NCBI GenBank assembly: GCA_934394515.1
Contig: CAKRRU010000020.1
Span: 1-30,200 of the forward strand
Direction: 5' to 3'
From: an uncultured Acetatifactor sp.
GTDB taxonomy: Bacteria; Bacillota; Clostridia; Lachnospirales; Lachnospiraceae
Length of the DNA stretch: 30,200 bases
Shown here in pieces: positions 16,215 through 26,010 of this stretch. Positions within the stretch are counted from its first letter, which is position 1. Each line of letters begins with the position of its first letter. A program made the translations under genes and the position numbers. Under the pieces are notes generated by a model that saw nothing but the letters and a program-made list of their open reading frames with translations, was not told where the DNA came from and searched no databases.

Positions 16215-18347
16215 CTATTCCTTTACAAATTCAATTCTTCTGGTAAAGGAGCGTTCTTCTGTCGTACCCGGAACATTTACTGTGTTTCCGTCCTGATCCG
16301 TTGTCGTAGTTCCCTGGGTCGTCACCTGATATGTCATGGTAATGGTGCCGCCCGAAGATCCTAATCCATAATAGTTTGCGGCCTGAGGGAAGCTTGATGT
16401 CCTGGTGTCCAAAAGTACCTGCCCGTCATCCGTGGTCAGTTTCACATTAACTTCTGTTCCTGATACATAATCCGGAGCTTCGGATGTCGTAGGTGCCGTA
16501 ATGTTGGCATTACACTTGTAGGTAGCCTTCTGTGCTCCCTGACTGACTTTGATATCAATGGAAGTTCCCTGCTCCACATAGGAGCCGTGAGAATAGCTCT
16601 GATAACAGATCATGCCTTCTCCGACTTCATCACTGTAAATATAAGTCACACTTCCCACGACCAGTCCTGCTTCGATTGCCTCTACCGTACCGTCCTGTTC
16701 CGACAGGCCGATCAGATTCGGTACGCGGATCTTGGTGTCCTCTTTTCCCAGACTGACCGTTACAGTAATCACACTGCCCTTCGGTGCTTTATTTCCTTCC
16801 GCCGGTGTCTGTGAAATGATACGTCCTTCCTCTACGGTATCTGAATAGCTCTCTGTCTTGTTTACCAGGAAGCCTTTGCCCGTAAGCTGTGTATTTGCCT
16901 CATCGGCTGTGAGATCGACCACGTTGGGTACTTCCACACCCTGCGTTCCGGCACTTGCTTTCAGTGTCACCTTACTTCCCTTTTCGATCTGTGCTCCCAC
17001 ACTGACATCTGTGTTGATGACCACACCCTCAGCCACAGAATCCGATTCTTCATAAGTTATATCAGATAAAATTCCGAGACTGGTCAATGTATTTTTGGCA
17101 TCATCCACATTCATGCCGGTGACATCCGGCATAGAGACTTTTTCAACCTCTGCCGTCGCGGTCTCCTCGGTAGTAATAATCGGTCCGGCAGATCCATTGT
17201 CTTCCTCTTTTTTACCCCCGAATATCTTAACCGCCAGTACAATGAGGATAACACAGATCACAACTCCGGCCACGATTGCCAGGATTGTTGTCACCCGTTC
17301 CATCTTGGGATCATAATCATAGTCGTCCTCTTCTTCTCCGTCCTCTACATTCTCATAGGCTGCTTCGGCATCTGAACGGAGACGCATTGTCTCATCGTGA
17401 TCCTGTTCTTCATATTCCCGGCTGCTTTGATATGGAGTCTTTTTCTTGATCTGAGCCATATCCTCGTCCGAGATCATCCGGGTACCACCTTCCATATCCG
17501 GATCATTGGTTACGACAAAGTCTTCCTCCGGATTGATCAGGGACTGTTTCAGATCGGCGATCAGCTCCGCCATATTCTGATACCTGCGGTCCGGGGATTT
17601 CTGACAACATTTTAATACAATACTCGCAACACTGGAGGGGATCTCCGGCACGAATTCCTTGGGAGAAGGCATCTCCTCCTGAATATGTTTGATAGCAATA
17701 GCTACTGTGGTTTCTCCGTTAAAAGGGACTCTTCCGGTCAGCATCTCGAACATCGTGATACCAAGAGAATAAATATCACTCTTTTCATCACTGTAACCGC
17801 CTCTTGCCTGTTCCGGTGAGGTATAATGCACACTTCCCATCACATTAGAAGTGATCGTATTGCTGGTAGCCGCCTTGGCAATACCGAAATCCGTTACCTT
17901 TACCTTGCCATCCTTGGAAATGATAATATTCTGCGGTTTAATATCCCGATGTATAATATGATTATTATGTGCAGCCTCAATGCCCATGCTTACCTGAATG
18001 GCAATGCTGACCGCCTCTTTATAGGACAAACGGGCTTTCTTTTCGATATATTTTTTCAGCGTGATTCCCTCTACCAGTTCCATCACGATATAATAGATCC
18101 CGTTTTCTTCCCCTACATCATAGACATTTACAATATTGGGGTGCATCAGTCCCGCTGCCGCCTGGGCCTCTATCCGGAATTTGGATACGAAGTTGGCATT
18201 CTCACTGAATTCCTGCTTCAGGACCTTGATTGCCACATAGCGATTCAATTTATGACATTTTGCTTTATAGACATCTGACATACCGCCGGTTCCGATTTTT
18301 TCCAGAATCTCATAGCGATCGCCGATCATCATTCCTATTTTGATCAT
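16215..18347 (-). CDS. prkC: PASTA-domain Ser/Thr protein kinase PrkC (Stk/PknB type)
   Basis: A 710-residue transmembrane kinase that senses muropeptides or lipid II and phosphorylates wall, division and translation proteins. The kinase domain (about 10-270) has the glycine loop GTGGMSDV, Lys41, H133RD135, D153FG155 and an activation loop rich in Thr and Ser. An acidic linker precedes the membrane segment (about 352-376). Three PASTA repeats follow (about 405-615: SMPDVTGM, VEVPNVVDL, IRVPNLIGL), then a C-terminal domain of about 95 residues that is Thr-rich. The frame is open to a TTG at 18365, but the ATG at 18347 has GGAG seven bases upstream. It sits 33 bases after its cognate phosphatase gene. 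Confidence 0.97.
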   Translation of the reverse strand: MIKIGMMIGDRYEILEKIGTGGMSDVYKAKCHKLNRYVAIKVLKQEFSENANFVSKFRIEAQAAAGLMHPNIVNVYDVGEENGIYYIVMELVEGITLKKYIEKKARLSYKEAVSIAIQVSMGIEAAHNNHIIHRDIKPQNIIISKDGKVKVTDFGIAKAATSNTITSNVMGSVHYTSPEQARGGYSDEKSDIYSLGITMFEMLTGRVPFNGETTVAIAIKHIQEEMPSPKEFVPEIPSSVASIVLKCCQKSPDRRYQNMAELIADLKQSLINPEEDFVVTNDPDMEGGTRMISDEDMAQIKKKTPYQSSREYEEQDHDETMRLRSDAEAAYENVEDGEEEDDYDYDPKMERVTTILAIVAGVVICVILIVLAVKIFGGKKEEDNGSAGPIITTEETATAEVEKVSMPDVTGMNVDDAKNTLTSLGILSDITYEESDSVAEGVVINTDVSVGAQIEKGSKVTLKASAGTQGVEVPNVVDLTADEANTQLTGKGFLVNKTESYSDTVEEGRIISQTPAEGNKAPKGSVITVTVSLGKEDTKIRVPNLIGLSEQDGTVEAIEAGLVVGSVTYIYSDEVGEGMICYQSYSHGSYVEQGTSIDIKVSQGAQKATYKCNANITAPTTSEAPDYVSGTEVNVKLTTDDGQVLLDTRTSSFPQAANYYGLGSSGGTITMTYQVTTQGTTTTDQDGNTVNVPGTTEERSFTRRIEFVKE

Positions 18348-18380
18348 TCTTGCTCTCCATTTCAAAAAAAGCTGGGTAAT

Positions 18381-19109
18381 TTATGCACACGGTTCAATCA
18401 GTATCACACTGATATTGTCTCTTCCCCCGTTTGCATTGGCTGCCTCAACCAGGCGTTCAGCCTTTTCCACAAGGTCTCTGGCACCACTGATAATCATACG
18501 GATCTCCTCGTCCTCCAGCATATTTGTCAATCCGTCGGAACACATCAGAACGAGATCTCCTTCCTGCAGTTCCACAGTAAAGAAATCCGGTTCAACACTG
18601 TCCTCTGCTCCCACTGCTCTGGTAATAATATTCTTATCGGGATGATTTCTTGCATCTGCGGGATCCAGTTCCCCAATGCGTACCATCTCCTGTACATAGG
18701 AATGATCTCTTGTGATCTGTCTGATCTCCCTGTTTACTACATAGAGTCTGCTGTCTCCCACATTGGCAACCTGTAAAAATCTGCCCATGCATGAGGCTGC
18801 GACCACCGTTGTTCCCATTCCTTCCAGTCTGCTGTCTTCACTGGCCTTCCTGCGGATCACCGCATTGGCTTCCTCTATCGCTCTGCGAAAAATAATTGTA
18901 GGATTCTTTTCGAAAGAATTCTCCATCTCGACAAGCATAGTCTCAACGGTCATCTTGGACGCATAGTCTCCCGCATTATGACCGCCCATCCCATCTGCCA
19001 CGATAAATACATTAGGCAGATTGCCTATCGGTTTTTCAGAAGTATAAATGTAGTCCTGATTTACTTTTCTTTTCCTTCCGATATCGGTTATGGAAAACGT
19101 TTTAAGCAC
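18381..19109 (-). CDS. prpC: PP2C-family Ser/Thr protein phosphatase (PrpC/Stp)
   Basis: A cytosolic Mg/Mn-dependent phosphatase that removes phosphates added by PrkC. The metal-binding set is complete: NQD19, VAD39GMGGH, the motif VGDSRLY, CSDGLTN and GGRDNISVI. The open frame reaches 19160, but that would overlap rlmN by 50 bases. The GTG at 19109 lies one base after the rlmN stop (TGAAGTG) and has AGGAGG eight bases upstream, giving 242 residues starting LKTFSITDIG after the initiator, which is the family N-terminus. It should be coupled to rlmN upstream and to prkC downstream. Confidence 0.96.
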   Translation of the reverse strand: MLKTFSITDIGRKRKVNQDYIYTSEKPIGNLPNVFIVADGMGGHNAGDYASKMTVETMLVEMENSFEKNPTIIFRRAIEEANAVIRRKASEDSRLEGMGTTVVAASCMGRFLQVANVGDSRLYVVNREIRQITRDHSYVQEMVRIGELDPADARNHPDKNIITRAVGAEDSVEPDFFTVELQEGDLVLMCSDGLTNMLEDEEIRMIISGARDLVEKAERLVEAANANGGRDNISVILIEPCA

Positions 19110-19110
19110 T

Positions 19111-20184
19111 TCAAACTTCCTCCTGTGAGATTTTATCCGGGTCCCGGTGCTCCTGTACATGACGGCGTCTCAACTGCCCGCAGGCTCCGTCAATGTCCCG
19201 GCCCATCTCCCTTCTAATTGTAACATGTATCTTTTTACTTTCAAGTTTATTTTTAAACGCCTGAATATGCTTCATATCCGACTGCACATAATCCCGCTCT
19301 TTAATGGGATTTACCGGGATCAGATTGATATGACAGCATAACGGTCTGGCCAGAGCTATCAGTTCTCCGGCATCCTCCTCCGTATCATTCACACCGCCCA
19401 CCAGACTGTATTCGAACGTAATTCTTCGCCCCGTCTGTTCAAAATAGTACTGACATGCTTCCATCAGTTCCTTAATGGAATATCTGTTGGCGATCGGCAT
19501 CAGTTTTCTTCTTTTTTCATCCGTAGTGGCATGTAAAGACAGTGCCAGCGTGATCTGCAGTTTTTCATCTGCCAGCTGCCGCATCCTCGGTACGATTCCG
19601 CAGGTAGACACCGTAACATTTCTCTGGCTGATATTGAGTCCGTTTTCATCCGTCAGAAGATGCAGGAACTTCAGGATATTATCATAATTGTCCATCGGTT
19701 CCCCGGTTCCCATGACTACTACATTGGACACCCGCTCTCCCGTAAGTATTGTAATGGCATAGATCTGGTCTAACATCTCGGAAGGTGTCAGATTCCGCTC
19801 CAGTCCGTCCAGTGTGGAGGCACAGAATCTGCATCCCATGCGGCATCCCACCTGGGAAGAGATACAGACGCTGTTGCCGTGTTTGTACTGCATCCATACG
19901 CTTTCCACGACATTCCCGTCCGCAAGTTCGAACAGGAACTTTTTCGTGCCGTCGATCCCGGATTCCTGTACTCTGACCGGCTTCACACAGGTATATTCGT
20001 AAGTTTCTTTACACTGCTCCCTGAATTTTGCGGAGAGATTCGTCATGTCATCAAAGCTTCTTGCGAGTTTCACATGCATCCACTCATACATCTGCTTTGC
20101 CCGGAATGCTTTCTCTCCCATTCCTTCCAGCTCTGCTTTCAGTTCTTCCAGGTTCAGGGATTTAATATCTTTTTTTATATCCAT
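19111..20184 (-). CDS. rlmN: Dual-specificity RNA methyltransferase RlmN
   Basis: A radical-SAM enzyme that makes 2-methyladenosine at A2503 of 23S rRNA and A37 of some tRNAs. The iron-sulfur site C114xxxC118xxC121 is present, as is the second catalytic cysteine in GACGQL (Cys335), whose partner is expected to be the other catalytic Cys in the C-terminal half of the family. GTGEP, which helps bind SAM, is also seen. The ATG has only a weak GAG-type ribosome binding site. The gene ends with the AGGAGG that serves the next gene. Length 357 is normal. Confidence 0.97.
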   Translation of the reverse strand: MDIKKDIKSLNLEELKAELEGMGEKAFRAKQMYEWMHVKLARSFDDMTNLSAKFREQCKETYEYTCVKPVRVQESGIDGTKKFLFELADGNVVESVWMQYKHGNSVCISSQVGCRMGCRFCASTLDGLERNLTPSEMLDQIYAITILTGERVSNVVVMGTGEPMDNYDNILKFLHLLTDENGLNISQRNVTVSTCGIVPRMRQLADEKLQITLALSLHATTDEKRRKLMPIANRYSIKELMEACQYYFEQTGRRITFEYSLVGGVNDTEEDAGELIALARPLCCHINLIPVNPIKERDYVQSDMKHIQAFKNKLESKKIHVTIRREMGRDIDGACGQLRRRHVQEHRDPDKISQEEV

Positions 20185-20207
20185 TTTCTTGTTCTCAACT
20201 CTTTGTC

Positions 20208-21518
20208 TTACGCTTTTCTGCGCAGTCTTGCAAAATAGAACCCATCCGTTTCATCCGTTCCCGGCAGAAGCTGTCTCTCTTCTTCCAGAACAAACGGGAA
20301 ATTCTCACTGATCCAGGCAGCCATCTGCCTGTTCTCACTGTCATGGATCGTACAGGTACTGTACAGTAACACTCCGCCGGGTTTCACATACTGCCATCCG
20401 GCTTCCACGATCTTCTTTTGCAATTCTGTGATGGATTGCAGGCTCTCCCGGGTGACATGGTATTTGATATCTCTTTTCTTACCCATGACTCCCAGTCCGG
20501 AACACGGCACATCCATCAGTACCACATCCGCACTTTCTTCTTTTGCTGCATCATGTATCGTGGCGTCATATACCTGAACTTCCACATTTTTACGATTCAT
20601 GCGGTTCAGGTTTTCCTGTATCAGATCTGTTTTGTATTCTGACACATCCCTTGACAAAACATGTCCGCTTTCACCGGCAAATTCCGCCGCAAGAATGGTC
20701 TTTCCTCCCGGTGCTGCACACAGATCCATGACAAAATCACCCTTTTGGATCTTTGCAGCCTCCACTGCCAGTGCGGAAGAAGCATCCTGCACCGTAATTT
20801 TTCCTTCTGCAAATCCGGGAAGTTCACTTACATTTTCCAGATTTTCCGCCAGATACACATACGGAAGTTCCTTACTCTGCCGCAGCCTTACACCGGTCTG
20901 CCCGATCTGCTCTGTCAGCTGAAGCATCTCTGCCTCTTGCAATTCAGTGGAAAACCTTAACGATACCGGATGAATCTCTAAAAGTCCTTTTAAAAGTGTT
21001 TCCGTTCCCTCTTCACCATATTCAGGCAGCCAGAGTTTTACGATCCATTCCGGCATAGAATATTTCACGCTTAAGTAAGCTGCCGTATTACCGGGATCCG
21101 GCAGCGGCAGCTGCTCCTTTTGTCTGGAAATATTTCGAAGCACCGCATTCACAAAGCCTTTTAAAGTACGAAATCCCCTTTTCGCAGCCAGTTTGCAGGC
21201 CTCATTACACACCGCACTGTCCGGAACGGCGTCCATATAGAGAATCTGATAAGTACTCATGCGAAGGAGACAACGGATCAGTGGCTTCATCTTCCGGACC
21301 GGAATCGACGAAAAATGGTCCAGATAATAGTCAAGTTCCAGTTGTCTCTCTATCGTGCCTTCTGTAACTCTTTTTATAAATGCTTTTTCCCGCGGATCCA
21401 GATAATCATATTTATCCAGTACCGCCTTCATCAATTTATGTGAAAAATCCTGCCCCTTTTCCAGGCTGAGCAGAATTTCCACAATGATCTCCCGGGTATC
21501 TGTCGTAGGATTGCTCAC
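20208..21518 (-). CDS. rsmB: 16S rRNA (cytosine-967-C5)-methyltransferase RsmB
   Basis: A 436-residue enzyme that methylates C967 of 16S rRNA. The N-terminal third is a NusB-like helical RNA-binding domain, and the rest is a Rossmann methyltransferase with DLCAAPGGKT (SAM binding), DVPCSGLG and the catalytic STCTIHDSEN. The start is GTG two bases after the stop of the upstream protease gene, with AAGGAGA inside that gene, so translation is probably coupled. It lies 23 bases before rlmN in the usual Firmicute order fmt-rsmB-rlmN-phosphatase-prkC. Confidence 0.97.
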   Translation of the reverse strand: MSNPTTDTREIIVEILLSLEKGQDFSHKLMKAVLDKYDYLDPREKAFIKRVTEGTIERQLELDYYLDHFSSIPVRKMKPLIRCLLRMSTYQILYMDAVPDSAVCNEACKLAAKRGFRTLKGFVNAVLRNISRQKEQLPLPDPGNTAAYLSVKYSMPEWIVKLWLPEYGEEGTETLLKGLLEIHPVSLRFSTELQEAEMLQLTEQIGQTGVRLRQSKELPYVYLAENLENVSELPGFAEGKITVQDASSALAVEAAKIQKGDFVMDLCAAPGGKTILAAEFAGESGHVLSRDVSEYKTDLIQENLNRMNRKNVEVQVYDATIHDAAKEESADVVLMDVPCSGLGVMGKKRDIKYHVTRESLQSITELQKKIVEAGWQYVKPGGVLLYSTCTIHDSENRQMAAWISENFPFVLEEERQLLPGTDETDGFYFARLRRKA

Positions 21519-21520
21519 GG

Positions 21521-22240
21521 TTAGTCTCTCCTTCTGCGATTGCCGCCATACAACAGGATCAGACGAAGCAGCTGCAATGCGGAAGAGGCTGCTCCCGCTA
21601 CATAGGTCAGGGCTGCTGCGGTCAATACCTTCTTACCGCCGCTCACTTCATCACTGCCCAGAAGTCCATATTCCTCCACCTTCACAATTGCACGATGGGA
21701 AGCATTAAATTCCACCGGTAGTGTCACCAGCTGAAAAATAACCGTCAGCGCAAACGCCCAGATCCCCAGCTGGATCAACGTCTGGTTCCAGCTAAGCAGT
21801 ACTCCCAGAAAAATCAGGGGAATACTTAAATTACTTCCGATATTCACCACCGGCACCAGTGCCGCACGGATACTCATAGGCGCATAACCGTGCGCATGCT
21901 GGATGGCATGCCCGCACTCATGTGCGGCTACACTGACCGCCGTCACAGAAGTGCCGTTATAATTTTTATAAGACAGGCGTACCGTATCTGTCCTGGGATC
22001 ATAATGATCACCATCATCGGAATTCAGGCATTCGATCTGTACATTATATAAGCCCTCTCTGTTCAGGATATTCCGGGCTGCCTCCGCTCCCGTAATTCCG
22101 CGCATGTTCCGTACTCTGCTGTATTTGCGCATAGTGGAATTCACCAGTGCGCCGGCTGCCAGACAGAGTGCCAGTCCGATCAACACCAGAAAATATGTCG
22201 GATCAAAGTAATAGCCATATCCATAATAACCACCGTACAT
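21521..22240 (-). CDS. YugP-type membrane zinc metallopeptidase
   Basis: A 239-residue membrane protein with one N-terminal membrane segment (about 15-35), a zinc site H107ECGH111 with supporting helix, and two further hydrophobic stretches (about 135-175) before a basic tail. The N-terminus is Tyr/Gly-rich (MYGGYYGYGYY). This is the Zn_peptidase_2 family; B. subtilis YugP is a member. Its substrate is not known. AAAGGAGA precedes the ATG. It is set inside a translation-related operon (fmt above, rsmB below) in many Clostridia, so its job may be tied to membrane protein quality, but that is inference. Confidence 0.93.
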   Translation of the reverse strand: MYGGYYGYGYYFDPTYFLVLIGLALCLAAGALVNSTMRKYSRVRNMRGITGAEAARNILNREGLYNVQIECLNSDDGDHYDPRTDTVRLSYKNYNGTSVTAVSVAAHECGHAIQHAHGYAPMSIRAALVPVVNIGSNLSIPLIFLGVLLSWNQTLIQLGIWAFALTVIFQLVTLPVEFNASHRAIVKVEEYGLLGSDEVSGGKKVLTAAALTYVAGAASSALQLLRLILLYGGNRRRRD

Positions 22241-22255
22241 AGAAAAGTCTCCTTT

Positions 22256-23191
22256 CTATCTGTCGCCCAGAATCTCCCCCGGCTGCACCTTTACTCCCAA
22301 CAGGAAATCATGTGTCGTCATCCGCTTTTTGCCTTCCAACTGTAATTCCAGCACTTTCAAGGCTCCTTCCGCTGCCGCCACTTCAAACGAATCCTTATTC
22401 ACACTAAGGATCGTACCGGGAAGGAACGCATGCGCCGTCGCCATCGGAATTGCTTTCCATATCTTCAGCTGTTTTCCGTGATAAAAAGTATAAGCACTGG
22501 GCCAGGGAGTCAGTCCGCGGATCAGTCTGTCCAACTCTGCCGCCGTCCTGGTAAAATCCAATCTGCCCATCTCTTTGGTGATCAGTGCCGCATAACAGGC
22601 CCTGCTGTCATCCTGCTTCTCCGGGATCAGTCTGCCCTCCTCAAGCAACGGCAGTGCTTCCGTAATTGCTTCGCCACCCAGCACCATCAGTTTGTCATGT
22701 AATGTCTCAAAAGTATCCTCTGAGGTGATGGGGATCTTCTTCTGATATAACATATCTCCGGTATCCAGTCCGGCATTCATCTGCATGATGGTCACACCGG
22801 TCTCTGTCTCTCCGTCGATGATCACTCTCTGTATCGGAGAAGCCCCACGATATTTGGGGAGCAGGGATGCATGAATATTCAGACATCCGTACTTCGGCAG
22901 ATCCAGTATTTCCTGTGAGAGGATCTGTCCAAACGCTGCCACGATATAAACATCGGCAGGATATTTTTTTAATTCTTCAATGGCTTCCGGTGTCTTGATC
23001 CGTCGTGGCTGCAATACCGGGATACCATGTCTTACGGCACATTCCTTTACCGGCGGAAACTGTAGTTCTTTACTTCTGCCCTTTGCTTTATCAGGCTGTG
23101 TCACCACCGCCGTGATCTCATGTCCCTGCGCGATCAGCGCCTCCAGAGCTCCTACCGCAAAGTCGGGAGTTCCCATAAATACGATCTGCAT
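22256..23191 (-). CDS. fmt: Methionyl-tRNA formyltransferase
   Basis: Fmt adds a formyl group from 10-formyl-tetrahydrofolate to initiator Met-tRNA. The N-terminal Rossmann domain shows VFMGTPDFAVG (4-14) and the folate-site motif LNIHASLLPKYRGASPIQ, with the catalytic Asp in GLDTGDML. A C-terminal OB-like domain completes a normal length of 311. AAAGGAGA lies before the ATG. It sits 23 bases after def, whose product removes the same formyl group, a classical pairing. Confidence 0.98.
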   Translation of the reverse strand: MQIVFMGTPDFAVGALEALIAQGHEITAVVTQPDKAKGRSKELQFPPVKECAVRHGIPVLQPRRIKTPEAIEELKKYPADVYIVAAFGQILSQEILDLPKYGCLNIHASLLPKYRGASPIQRVIIDGETETGVTIMQMNAGLDTGDMLYQKKIPITSEDTFETLHDKLMVLGGEAITEALPLLEEGRLIPEKQDDSRACYAALITKEMGRLDFTRTAAELDRLIRGLTPWPSAYTFYHGKQLKIWKAIPMATAHAFLPGTILSVNKDSFEVAAAEGALKVLELQLEGKKRMTTHDFLLGVKVQPGEILGDR

Positions 23192-23214
23192 AGCCTGTCT
23201 CCTTTCCGGATAGC

Positions 23215-23700
23215 TTATTCTTCTTCCTCATCGTCCTCGTAAGTCATATCCTGAAGCGGTCCTTCTGCTTTTTCCACATAGAGATGACCGTCCAGGTGAT
23301 CCAGTTCATGGCAGATAGCTCTGGCCAGTAATTCCGTGCCTTCTACCTCGATAGGTTTCATGTTCACATCCAGTGCTACTGCCTTCACGTAATTCGGTCT
23401 GGTCACAATGCCGAATTTCCCGGGTACGCTTAAGCATCCTTCCTGCCCCGTCTGTTCCCCACTGCTCTCTACAATCCTGGGATTGATCAGGATATACGGA
23501 TCTTCGCCGGTGGTATCGATCACCACGATTCTCTTCAGGATTCCTACCTGGGGTGCCGCCAGTCCCACACCGTTGGCATCGTACATCGTCTCCAGCATAT
23601 CTTCGATCAGTTCTTTGGTCCGGGGAGTCATTTCCTTCACCTCTTTACAGGTTTTGGTCAACACCTCGTCTCCGTATTCTCTAATATTTCTAAGTGCCAC
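23215..23700 (-). CDS. def: Peptide deformylase
   Basis: A 161-residue iron- or zinc-dependent hydrolase that removes the N-terminal formyl group from new proteins. All three signature boxes are present: GVGLAAPQVG (44-53), EGCLSVPG with the metal ligand Cys89, and H131ELDH135. The acidic tail EDDEEEE is peculiar to this protein. The start is GTG with GGAGG ten bases upstream. It lies between priA and fmt. Confidence 0.98.
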   Translation of the reverse strand: MALRNIREYGDEVLTKTCKEVKEMTPRTKELIEDMLETMYDANGVGLAAPQVGILKRIVVIDTTGEDPYILINPRIVESSGEQTGQEGCLSVPGKFGIVTRPNYVKAVALDVNMKPIEVEGTELLARAICHELDHLDGHLYVEKAEGPLQDMTYEDDEEEE

Positions 23701-23721
23701 TGCTGTTACCTCCTAAGTTTA

Positions 23722-25965
23722 TTACATCACATTTACAGGATCGAAATCGAATTGTATACTCAATTGTCTGGGCTGCCACTGTCTGAGTGTTTCCTCAACC
23801 GCATCCTTTACCTCCACCAGCACATCGTACTGCGCATGTTTTATATAAAAGACATGTCGATAGATGTCATTAATTCTGCTGATATTGGCAGGTGCCGGTC
23901 CCAGTACCTGTATTTTCTTGTTTTGTGAAAAGTCCATATTAGACTTTACCACATCTGCCAGTCTCAGGGCAAGCTGTTTTACACTTTCTTCCTCTTTGCC
24001 GTATATCTGTACTGCCAGCATATGCGCTGCCGGCGGATAACCGGACAGTTCCCGGTACAGGATCTCTTCCAGGTAAAAGCTGTCATAATCCTGGGCTGCC
24101 GCACAGGTGATCGCATAGTGATCCGGCTGATAAGTCTGGATCACAGCCTCTCCGGGAAGTGCGCCTCTGCCGGCCCGTCCCACTGCCTGGGTCAGAAGCT
24201 GGAAAGTCCTCTCCCCGGCACGGTAATCCGACGCATTCAGCGACAGATCCGCCGCCAGGATCCCTACCAGCGTCACACCGGGAAAATCATGTCCTTTCAC
24301 GATCATCTGTGTACCTACCAGAATATCGGCCTCACCATTGGAAAAAGAAGATAAAATCTTCTCATAGCTGTCTTTTGTCCGGGTCGTATCCGCATCCATT
24401 CTAAGGATTCTCACCCCCGGATATAATTCTTTTAGTTTCTCTTCGATCTGCTGGGTGCCGGCTTTAAAGCCCAGAATATATTTTGATCCGCATTTAGGGC
24501 AGAGTCTCGGCATCGGCTGCGTATAACCGCAGTAATGACAGATCAGTCTTCCTCCCTTATGCTCAGAAAGAGAAACGTCACAATGAGGGCACTTCATCAC
24601 CTCTCCGCAGGCCCTGCAGGATACAAAGCCGGCATACCCCCTCCGGTTCAGAAACAGTATCGTCTGCTGTCCCTTGTTCAGCCGGTCCGTCATAAGCTCC
24701 TGCAGCTTTCTGCTGAAAATAGACCTGTTGCCTTCCTGCAGTTCTTGTCTGAGGTCTACCGTATATACAGTGGGCAGTTCCCCGCCTGTCAGTCTCCTGG
24801 TCAGTTGAAACAGGCGATACTCTCCCTTCCCCGCACGATAATACGCCTCCAGCGAAGGGGTGGCGGATCCCAGTACCACGCTGGCTCCGTATAGCCTTGC
24901 CACTTCCATCGCCGTTTCTCTGGCATGATACTTTGGAGTACTCTCACTCTTGTAACTGTTCTCCTGTTCCTCATCCATGACGATCAGTCCGAGATGTGGA
25001 AACGGTGTAAAAAGTGCTGATCTGGGACCTATGATCACATCAATCTCTCCGGCCTTGGCACGTTCGCACTGATCATATTTTTCCCCCGCAGAAAGCGTAG
25101 AATTCATCACACTGACACGATCACCGAATCTCTGATAAAAACGAAGCAGTGTCTGATAAGTCAGTGCGATCTCAGGAATCAGCACGATCGCCTGTCTTCC
25201 TCTTTTTATCATTTCCCCGATCAGCTGCATATACACTTCTGTCTTACCGCTTCCGGTAATTCCGTGGATCAGATAGGTCTGCCGTTTTCCGGTGTCAAAG
25301 TCTCTCATCACCTCTGTGACGATAGTTTCCTGTTCTTCGCTTAAAATATTACGAGCAGTCTCTCCGGGCTTCATTTTTACCGGATTACGGTAGCTTTCGG
25401 AGCTGACCAGCATTGCAGCGCCGCTTTTTACGATACTGTTTACCGTGGCTGCGCTGACACCCAGTTTTCCGGTGACCCACTCATAAGGAATGCTCTCCTG
25501 ATCTGACAGAGCCCGTAACAGTCTCGCCTTTGCCACCTGCTTTTTCCGTTCACACTCTCCCATCAGGGATACGATCTCTTCCCTGCTCATCCGGCGTACC
25601 AGCTGCCGGTGCTCCAGCTTCTTCACCGATTGTTTTGCAGGCAGTACCGTCTTCAGTGCCTGGATCATGGTGCATCCGTAGTTGCGACGGATCCAGGCTG
25701 CCAGTGCGATCATCTTGTCCTCTACGCCGTTTTCTTTCTCCGGGATTCCCGCAATGTCTTTAATCTTCCCGGGATCAAACTGACACTTTTCTCCGACTCC
25801 GATCACATATCCTTTGATCAGACGATTGCCATTGCCGAAAGGAATTACGACGCGGCTTCCCGGTTCCACCTGTTCCCGCAGGGTCTCCGGCACCCGGTAT
25901 TGAAAAGTCTTATCCAGTTTTTCATGAGAAATATCTACAATGATATCTGCATATAACGTACTCAA
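23722..25965 (-). CDS. priA: Primosomal replication restart helicase PriA
   Basis: PriA recognises stalled forks and reloads the replicative helicase. Residues 1-110 form the DNA-binding domain, followed by a winged helix. The helicase core has GITGSGKT (235-242) and DEEQ (331-334), where most PriA proteins have DEEH. Two pairs of zinc-binding cysteine clusters follow (CRACG, CPHC, CHYCG, CPKCG), then the motif VGRAGRG. Length 747 is normal. The start is TTG with TGAGG about nine bases upstream; a two-codon ATG-AAT-TGA overlaps it, so a small upstream start could tune initiation. It follows murE by 45 bases. Confidence 0.96.
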   Translation of the reverse strand: MSTLYADIIVDISHEKLDKTFQYRVPETLREQVEPGSRVVIPFGNGNRLIKGYVIGVGEKCQFDPGKIKDIAGIPEKENGVEDKMIALAAWIRRNYGCTMIQALKTVLPAKQSVKKLEHRQLVRRMSREEIVSLMGECERKKQVAKARLLRALSDQESIPYEWVTGKLGVSAATVNSIVKSGAAMLVSSESYRNPVKMKPGETARNILSEEQETIVTEVMRDFDTGKRQTYLIHGITGSGKTEVYMQLIGEMIKRGRQAIVLIPEIALTYQTLLRFYQRFGDRVSVMNSTLSAGEKYDQCERAKAGEIDVIIGPRSALFTPFPHLGLIVMDEEQENSYKSESTPKYHARETAMEVARLYGASVVLGSATPSLEAYYRAGKGEYRLFQLTRRLTGGELPTVYTVDLRQELQEGNRSIFSRKLQELMTDRLNKGQQTILFLNRRGYAGFVSCRACGEVMKCPHCDVSLSEHKGGRLICHYCGYTQPMPRLCPKCGSKYILGFKAGTQQIEEKLKELYPGVRILRMDADTTRTKDSYEKILSSFSNGEADILVGTQMIVKGHDFPGVTLVGILAADLSLNASDYRAGERTFQLLTQAVGRAGRGALPGEAVIQTYQPDHYAITCAAAQDYDSFYLEEILYRELSGYPPAAHMLAVQIYGKEEESVKQLALRLADVVKSNMDFSQNKKIQVLGPAPANISRINDIYRHVFYIKHAQYDVLVEVKDAVEETLRQWQPRQLSIQFDFDPVNVM

Positions 25966-26010
25966 TTCATTTTCCTCACTGTTTTCACCGGGATCCGTAC
26001 CATCTCTGAT

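Noticed and set aside
19110..19160. Longer PP2C start adding 17 residues
   Set aside because: It would overlap rlmN, whereas GTG at 19109 follows AGGAGG and gives the family N-terminus.
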